A stretch of 64,000 nt of DNA from Nocardioides sp. TRM66260-LWL (GTDB lineage Bacteria; Actinomycetota; Actinomycetes; Propionibacteriales; Nocardioidaceae), in assembly GCF_020075545.1 (NCBI RefSeq), contig NZ_JAIQZK010000001.1, positions 1,240,001-1,304,000 on the forward strand, given 5' to 3'. Positions within the stretch are counted from its first letter, which is position 1. Each line of letters begins with the position of its first letter. Below, in pieces: positions 59,262 through 64,000 of the stretch. Both the position numbers and the translations under genes were made by a program. The notes below the pieces were generated by a model. The model was not told the DNA's origin. It saw only the letters and a list, made by a program, of their open reading frames with translations, and ran no database searches.

Positions 59262-60167
59262 GCGATCCGCTCCCGGCACAGGCTCCGAGGTCGCCGGGCT
59301 CGCGGGCAGCCAGCTCCGCAGCACCTGCAGCACGCCGCCCTCGCCGGGTCCGGCCGCCCGCAGCCGCGCGGCGGCGACCACCGCGGGCTGCGCGCCGTCG
59401 ACCGCGTACGAGTGCTCGGCCGCGGCCAGCATCTCGAGGTCGTTCAAGTGGTCACCGAAGGCCGCCGTCTCCCCGGGCCGGACGCCGAGCTCGGCCTGGA
59501 GCCGGCGCAGCGCGGACCCCTTGTTGACGCCCTGCGGCATGAGATCGACCCACACCGCGCCGGAGCGCACGACGTCGACCGCGCCCGCGAACGGGGCGAG
59601 GACGTCGTCCGCGAGGCCGGCCGCGCCGTCGAGGTCAGCGACCGCGACCTTGATCACCGACCCGCGCAGCGCGGACGCCTCGGCTCCCGGCTCCAGCAGA
59701 TCGGGCACCCGGGCGAGCGCGGCGGCGTAGTACCCCTCGACCTCCTCGAGCAGGGGGCCATCGGGGCAGTCGACGTAGGCCATCCGCGGCGTGCACAGCA
59801 CGACGACCACCTGACGCCGGTGCTCCGCCGCGTGGGCGCGCGCCGCCCTCACCACCGCGGCGACGACGTCGTCCGGCACGGCGGCGGCCACCTCGGTGCG
59901 ACCCGCCCGGACCAAGCAGGCGCCGTTGTCCGCGATCACCGTCGGACCGCCGTCCGCCGTGGGGAGCACGCCCGCGAACAGCGCCTCCACCGACGGCGCC
60001 GAGCGGCCGCTGGCGGGCACGAACAGCACGCCGGCCTCCTGCAGCTCCGCGAGCAGCGGCGCAAGATCGGCGGGGACGCGGCCGCCGTGCTCGAGCAGCG
60101 TGCCGTCGAGGTCGCAGGCGACCAGGCGCACCGGCGGGACGGGGCGGGCAGGGCGGTCGGGGCTCAT
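59259..60167 (-). CDS. HAD-superfamily (Cof-type) phosphatase
   Basis: 302 residues. HAD motif I VACDLDGTLLEHGG at about 15-28, motif II VPASGRSAPSVEALF, and motif III/IV KGSALRRLQAELGVRPGETA with FGDHLNDLEMLAAA. Cof-type HADs are sugar-phosphate or cofactor phosphatases; substrate unknown. ATG at 60167. An open frame continues upstream on the same strand to 61751 but belongs to shadow sequence of the SGNH gene. Confidence 0.92.
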   Translation of the reverse strand: MSPDRPARPVPPVRLVACDLDGTLLEHGGRVPADLAPLLAELQEAGVLFVPASGRSAPSVEALFAGVLPTADGGPTVIADNGACLVRAGRTEVAAAVPDDVVAAVVRAARAHAAEHRRQVVVVLCTPRMAYVDCPDGPLLEEVEGYYAAALARVPDLLEPGAEASALRGSVIKVAVADLDGAAGLADDVLAPFAGAVDVVRSGAVWVDLMPQGVNKGSALRRLQAELGVRPGETAAFGDHLNDLEMLAAAEHSYAVDGAQPAVVAAARLRAAGPGEGGVLQVLRSWLPASPATSEPVPGADR

Positions 60168-60205
60168 GCGCGGATCACGGGCACGAGCATGCTGCACCGG
60201 GAACC

Positions 60206-61330
60206 TCAGAGCCCGGCCGCGTCCAGCGCGTCGGCGAAGCGGGGCGCGAGGGAGTGGGCGTACGTGCGGGTGACGTGCGAGCCGTCGCGGTAGACGAGCA
60301 CGTCGCCGACGAGCGGCGGGCAGCGCCGGGCCGGGCAGACCCAGGGCACCGGGTCGAGCCACAGCAGCGACGCGGTCGCGGCGCCCGGCACGTTCCGCCC
60401 GCGCAGCGCCGGGGTGACGTCCACCGCGTCCGCCTGGGCCACGGCGGCCTGCTGCGCCGGCCGCCCCGAGAAGCGCACCCCGGTGGCGCGGTCGTACCCG
60501 CACGGGCGCACGTCCGCCACATGGCGCTTGACGCACGAGGGCACCTGGTAGAGCAGGCCGTCCTTCGTGGGCTGGGGGGTGTCGGAGACGACCATGACGC
60601 GGTGCCCGTCGGCCTGCCAGGTCGACCAGAGCCGGACGAGGCCGCGCACCATGGCCGCCTGGTCCTCGCTGGCCGGTCCGGACGTGCGGGCGTCGCTGCG
60701 GAAGCTGTCGGTGAGCACCAGGTCGACGCGGGTGCGGCGCAGCTCCTCGGTGACCTTCCGGACGTAGGTGCGGCAGGTCGTGTACGCGCGGCCGTCCGGC
60801 CCGGTGACGGGGGCGTCGGTGGCCGGGCAGCCGGACTTCGTCATGATCAGGATGCGCAGCGCGCGGGACTCGGCGAGCCGCTGCAGCGCCGGGGCCCACT
60901 GCCCGATCTTGGAGTCGCCGACCAGCGCGATCGTCGCCCGCGCCCGCGAGGCCGGCACGCCGTAGGCGCAGCGCGTGAGTCGGTCGGACTCCGGACGCAC
61001 CTGGCAGCCGTCGGCGTAGAGGTCGGGCCGGTCCTTCGTCGCCGTGCCCGGGCTCGGCCGCACCGAGTCGGCGCGCCGCGTGAAGGCCGCCGTCGCGGTC
61101 TCCGGCTCGCGTCCCAGCGCCGCTCCCCCGGGGTGCGCGGAGGCCCGACGCTCGGCACCGGCGGGCGCCGAGGGGGCGGTGGAGTCGGACGAGGCGGCCG
61201 GACCGCTCGCCCGGTCGACGCCCCCGGCCAGCCCGCAGCCCGCGACGACCGCGGCCAGCGCGAGCAGCACGACGATTCCGACGAGCATCGCCGGGAGCGA
61301 GTCCGAGCGATCGCGCTCCATGCCGTCCAT
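60206..61330 (-). CDS. SGNH-hydrolase-like protein with a single N-terminal anchor
   Basis: 374 residues from the ATG at 61330. An N-terminal anchor (MLVGIVVLLALAAVVAGCG, possible lipobox VAGC), a Pro/Ser/Ala-rich linker to about 75, then the SGNH domain: block I GDSKIGQW, block with RVDLVLTDSFRSDA and the end DGSHVTRTYAHSLAPRF (catalytic D and H). It resembles the C-terminal SGNH domain of OafA-type acyltransferases without the membrane acyltransferase part. Likely deacylates or transfers acyl groups on cell-surface polymers. Confidence 0.82.
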   Translation of the reverse strand: MDGMERDRSDSLPAMLVGIVVLLALAAVVAGCGLAGGVDRASGPAASSDSTAPSAPAGAERRASAHPGGAALGREPETATAAFTRRADSVRPSPGTATKDRPDLYADGCQVRPESDRLTRCAYGVPASRARATIALVGDSKIGQWAPALQRLAESRALRILIMTKSGCPATDAPVTGPDGRAYTTCRTYVRKVTEELRRTRVDLVLTDSFRSDARTSGPASEDQAAMVRGLVRLWSTWQADGHRVMVVSDTPQPTKDGLLYQVPSCVKRHVADVRPCGYDRATGVRFSGRPAQQAAVAQADAVDVTPALRGRNVPGAATASLLWLDPVPWVCPARRCPPLVGDVLVYRDGSHVTRTYAHSLAPRFADALDAAGL

Positions 61331-61336
61331 GCGTCG

Positions 61337-61342
61337 ACGGTA
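61337..61342 (-). promoter_or_regulatory. -10 box TACCGT, leaderless start at 61330
   Basis: TACCGT on the minus strand ends 6 nt before the ATG of the SGNH gene. Confidence 0.5.
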
Positions 61343-61396
61343 GTCCGCGCCCGGCAAGCGCGGCCCCGCCACCAGGGCGTGGACCCGGCTCGTGGC

Positions 61397-62425
61397 TCAG
61401 CCGAGCCGGTAGCGCGATGGCGGCACCCCGAACCAGCGGACGAACGCGTGGGTGAACGCCGCCGTCTCGGAGTAGCCGAGCCGGCGTGCGCACTCCTCCA
61501 CCGTGAGGCCGACGTCGACGAGCAGCTCCACCGCGACGGTGCGGCGGATCTCCTCGAGCAGGGCTCGGTAGGAGGTGCCTTCGGCGTCGAGCCGACGCCG
61601 GAGGGTCCGCGGGTGGACGCCGAGCCCGCTCGCGACCTCGTCGAGCGCGGGCGGCTCGCCCGGCCGCGCCAGGAGAGCCGAGCGCACCTGGGCCGCCACC
61701 CCCACCCGACGCTGACGACGCTCCAGGCTGGCCTCGACCTGGGCGAGACACGTGCGGCGGGTCGCGGCGTCAGCCTGGGGCAGCGGTGCGTCCAGCAGGC
61801 GGCTGGGGAGGGTGAGCAGCCTGCGCTCGCCGAGCCGCACCGAGCCCAGCGGCTGGCCTTCGAGGAGCGCCTGGAGAGGGGCGTCCTCAGGGGGCATCTC
61901 GAGCTCGATCTCGGCGAGGAACGGCAGCATGGTCGGGGCCACGAACGGCGGGACCACGCCGACGATGCCCGCCACGTCCCGCGCCACGAAGTAGGGCCGG
62001 ACGTCGGGCGGCAGATGGTGCGCGTCGAGGCTGAGCAGCGCGCGCCCGTCCGCCTCGGTGAGCGCTACGTCCACCACGAGGTTCGTCAGGCTGAAGTAGC
62101 GCAGGGCGAGCGTGAGCAGCTCGCGGATCGAGGCGCTGGCAAGCGCCGCGAAGCCGAGCAGTCCGAGGTGGGTCAGGTTGATCCGGCTCCCCACCTGCAG
62201 GCCGAGGAGCGCGGCATCGCCGTCCCCCACGCCTGCGGCGAGCGCGTTGCGGACGGCTCTCACGTGCTCGACCAGATCCGCGTCCGCCTCGGGGTCGGCC
62301 AGCCGATCGACGTCCACGCCGGTGCCCGTGAGCACCTTCTCGGCCGACACGCCCGCGTCACGCGACACCGCGCAGAGCAGTCGCAGACCGAGGACGAGGT
62401 GACGGCGGTCGGACTCGACGGGCAC
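61397..62425 (-). CDS. AraC-family regulator (OruR/ArgR-like, N-terminal effector domain)
   Basis: 342 residues. N-terminal effector domain about 20-200 (LLGLQVGSRINLTHLGLLGF) of the arabinose-binding-like type, and a C-terminal AraC domain at about 250-335: LDEVASGLGVHPRTLRRRLD, AEGTSYRALLEEIRRTVAVE and VEECARRLGYSETAAFTHAF. It is divergent from the P450 gene 116 bp away and likely controls it. GTG at 62425, 6 nt after TAGTTT. Confidence 0.92.
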   Translation of the reverse strand: MPVESDRRHLVLGLRLLCAVSRDAGVSAEKVLTGTGVDVDRLADPEADADLVEHVRAVRNALAAGVGDGDAALLGLQVGSRINLTHLGLLGFAALASASIRELLTLALRYFSLTNLVVDVALTEADGRALLSLDAHHLPPDVRPYFVARDVAGIVGVVPPFVAPTMLPFLAEIELEMPPEDAPLQALLEGQPLGSVRLGERRLLTLPSRLLDAPLPQADAATRRTCLAQVEASLERRQRRVGVAAQVRSALLARPGEPPALDEVASGLGVHPRTLRRRLDAEGTSYRALLEEIRRTVAVELLVDVGLTVEECARRLGYSETAAFTHAFVRWFGVPPSRYRLG

Positions 62426-62431
62426 TGTCCG

Positions 62432-62437
62432 AAACTA
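62432..62437 (-). promoter_or_regulatory. -10 box TAGTTT, leaderless start at 62425
   Basis: TAGTTT on the minus strand ends 6 nt before the AraC GTG. Confidence 0.5.
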
Positions 62438-62541
62438 TCAAGTTCGTGTCCGTCCAGCGCATTCCGCCGTCCTCCGAGGCGCCCTAACGTCGCGAACGGA
62501 CGGCGCACCGGCTCGTCCGCGAGCACAGCCGAGGAGACTCG

Positions 62542-63972
62542 ATGAGCGCCATCACCGCCCCGTCCGACCCCCGGAGCCGTCCGGGGAGCGCCCACCGCGT
62601 GCCGACCGTCACGGCCACCGCCGCCGCCCTGCTGGTCGGGCTCGACCTCGACCGGGGCGTCACCCCGCTGCTCGGACGCCACGACGTCACCCGGGCACGC
62701 CTGGGCACCCGTCGCTTCGTCTCGCTGCGTCGCGCCGAGCACGTCGACCACCTCTTCCACGCCGGGCGCACGAACTACGCGAAGTCGCTGGAGTACGCGC
62801 CCATCCGCACGATCGCGGGCCTCAACCTGCTCACCGACGAGGCCGACTCCTGGGCCGCCCACCGCCTCGCGCTGAACCCGATGTTCGCCAAGCGCCGGCT
62901 CACCGGTCTCGTGGACCTCATGCTCGAGCCGATCCTCGCGACGACCCACGCCCTGGACGGCCTGACGCACCCCGGGGCCGAGCCGCAGGTCGATCTCCAC
63001 GAGGAGATGGTGCGGCTGACACTGCGGGTCGTCGCCAACGCGCTCTTCAGCCAGGACTTCGGCGCCGTCGTCGACAGCATGCACGCGGTCGCCACCCGCG
63101 GGCTCGACCTCGCGGAGACGCTGCTTCGCCTGACCCTGATCGGGGTACTGCCCGGGCCCGCCTGGCGGGCCATCGGCGCGATCGGACGGGCACCGCTGAC
63201 GCTGCCGCCGCCACTGCGCACCGTCCAGGAGGTCGCTCGCACGCTCGACCGGGCGGTCGACGAGGTGGTGGACGCACGGCTCGCCCGACCCACGACGGCG
63301 CCCGACCTGCTCAACCTGCTGCTCGAGGCCGGCGAGGGCAGCTGGGGACGACAGCGGGTGCGCGACGAGGCCCTCACCTTCATGCTGGCCGGCCACGAGA
63401 CCACCGCGAACGCGCTCGCGTGGCTCTGGTACCTGCTCGCGACCCATCCCGAGGCGCGCGCGCGGATGCTCGACGAGGTGGACGCCGTGCTCGCCGGCCG
63501 CACCCCGACCGCCGACGACCTCGGGGCGCTGCCCTGGACCCTCGCGTGCGTGCAGGAGTCCCAGCGGATGTACTCCGCGGTGCCGGTGCTCCCGAGGGTG
63601 GCGCTGGTGGACGACGTGATCGACGGCCACCACATCCGCCGCGGCACCACGATCCTCGTCCCCGTGCACCTGCTCCACCACGATCCGAGGTACTGGGAGG
63701 ATCCCGAGTCCTTCCGCCCCGAGCGGTTCCTCCCCGGCGCACCGCGTCCGCACCGGTCTGCGTTCCTGCCGTTCGGCGCGGGCCGCCGGGTCTGCATCGG
63801 CCAGAGCTTCGCGCTCATGGAGATGGTCGCGGTCGTGGCGGCGCTCTCCCAGCGCCTGGTCTTCGACCTCGCGCCCGGCGCCGTCGTGACGCCCAAGCAG
63901 TCACTGACCCTCCGACCGGCCCACGGCGTGCCGGTCGTCGTCCGGCGTCGCGGCAGCGGGGCTGCGGCGTGA
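62542..63972 (+). CDS. Cytochrome P450
   Basis: 476 residues. I-helix AGHETT at about 283-288, ExxR as ESQR at 339-342, PERF at about 395 and heme loop FGAGRRVCIG at 411-420 with C418 as heme ligand. The long N-terminus and the PERF/heme form fit the class of fatty-acid or alkane-related P450s (CYP102-like haem domain without reductase), but the family cannot be fixed from motifs. No ferredoxin gene is in the window. ATG at 62542 after GAGGAGA. Confidence 0.95.
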   Translation: MSAITAPSDPRSRPGSAHRVPTVTATAAALLVGLDLDRGVTPLLGRHDVTRARLGTRRFVSLRRAEHVDHLFHAGRTNYAKSLEYAPIRTIAGLNLLTDEADSWAAHRLALNPMFAKRRLTGLVDLMLEPILATTHALDGLTHPGAEPQVDLHEEMVRLTLRVVANALFSQDFGAVVDSMHAVATRGLDLAETLLRLTLIGVLPGPAWRAIGAIGRAPLTLPPPLRTVQEVARTLDRAVDEVVDARLARPTTAPDLLNLLLEAGEGSWGRQRVRDEALTFMLAGHETTANALAWLWYLLATHPEARARMLDEVDAVLAGRTPTADDLGALPWTLACVQESQRMYSAVPVLPRVALVDDVIDGHHIRRGTTILVPVHLLHHDPRYWEDPESFRPERFLPGAPRPHRSAFLPFGAGRRVCIGQSFALMEMVAVVAALSQRLVFDLAPGAVVTPKQSLTLRPAHGVPVVVRRRGSGAAA

Positions 63973-64000
63973 GCGGCATCCGCCGACCCCGGCTGGTGGT
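63969..64000 (+). CDS. Possible start of a gene coupled to the P450 gene, cut by window edge
   Basis: A GTG at 63969 overlaps the P450 stop by 4 bp (GTGA) and the frame stays open to the window end (MSGIRRPRLVV). Overlap of this kind is common between coupled genes here. Nothing can be said about its product. Confidence 0.4.
   Translation, partial: MSGIRRPRLV

Noticed and set aside
60175..60522. Frame on the minus strand within the SGNH gene
   Set aside because: Internal shadow of the SGNH-hydrolase gene with Arg/Cys-rich content and no motif.

Overview
The window is chromosomal DNA of very high GC (roughly three quarters G+C by eye) with GTG and ATG starts, tightly packed genes and many leaderless promoters. 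The block at 1-7475 keeps the gene order of the mycobacterial Rv1822-Rv1832 region (pgsA, DUF881, sbp, DUF881, gcvH, garA, ftsR, bfn, merR, gcvP), so the organism is an actinomycete. The overall gene set fits Nocardioidaceae or a related Propionibacteriales family, but that rank is inference.

Layout. 1-12883, almost all minus strand: the glycine cleavage/cell-division regulator block with a glycine riboswitch before gcvP, two CNNM-type CBS transporters behind a structured leader, a lipoprotein, an enoyl-CoA hydratase and an MDR reductase. 13001-19034: a CDP-glycerol glycerophosphotransferase-like protein, a dienelactone hydrolase, a TY-Chap/YbjN-like protein, an HxlR regulator facing a thioesterase, and a nitroreductase. 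19073-24937: jetC, jetB and jetA of a Wadjet (MukBEF-like) plasmid-defence operon, with no jetD. 25046-32587: a COG4705 membrane protein beside a two-component system, an Old Yellow Enzyme, a 2H phosphoesterase and the cobalamin genes cobU, cobS and cobT. 32618-38503: a secreted nidogen/metzincin-like protease, a maltokinase-cap protein, and cstA with ybdD.

38572-41056 is a tRNA-Pro(GGG) gene carrying an integrated element of about 2.4 kb. It is bounded by a perfect 48-bp direct repeat of the tRNA 3' part, has repeated arm-like motifs at both ends, and carries four small genes but no integrase. 41964-43932 is an arsenic cluster (ArsR-ArsC fusion, aquaporin, ArsC) with no arsenite pump.

43997-52387 holds small-molecule and stress genes: VOC and SnoaL-like proteins, AraC and MarR regulators, a hydrolase and a quinone reductase, a secreted GH3 glucosidase, a DUF302/CstR-like pair with a textbook CsoR-family operator, and a toxin-antitoxin locus whose Doc toxin is truncated. 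52554-64000 holds a collagen-like exported protein, a two-component system next to an ABC-2 exporter, a TatA-like protein, a HAD phosphatase, an SGNH hydrolase, and an AraC regulator facing a cytochrome P450.

No rRNA, CRISPR array, transposase or complete prophage was seen.
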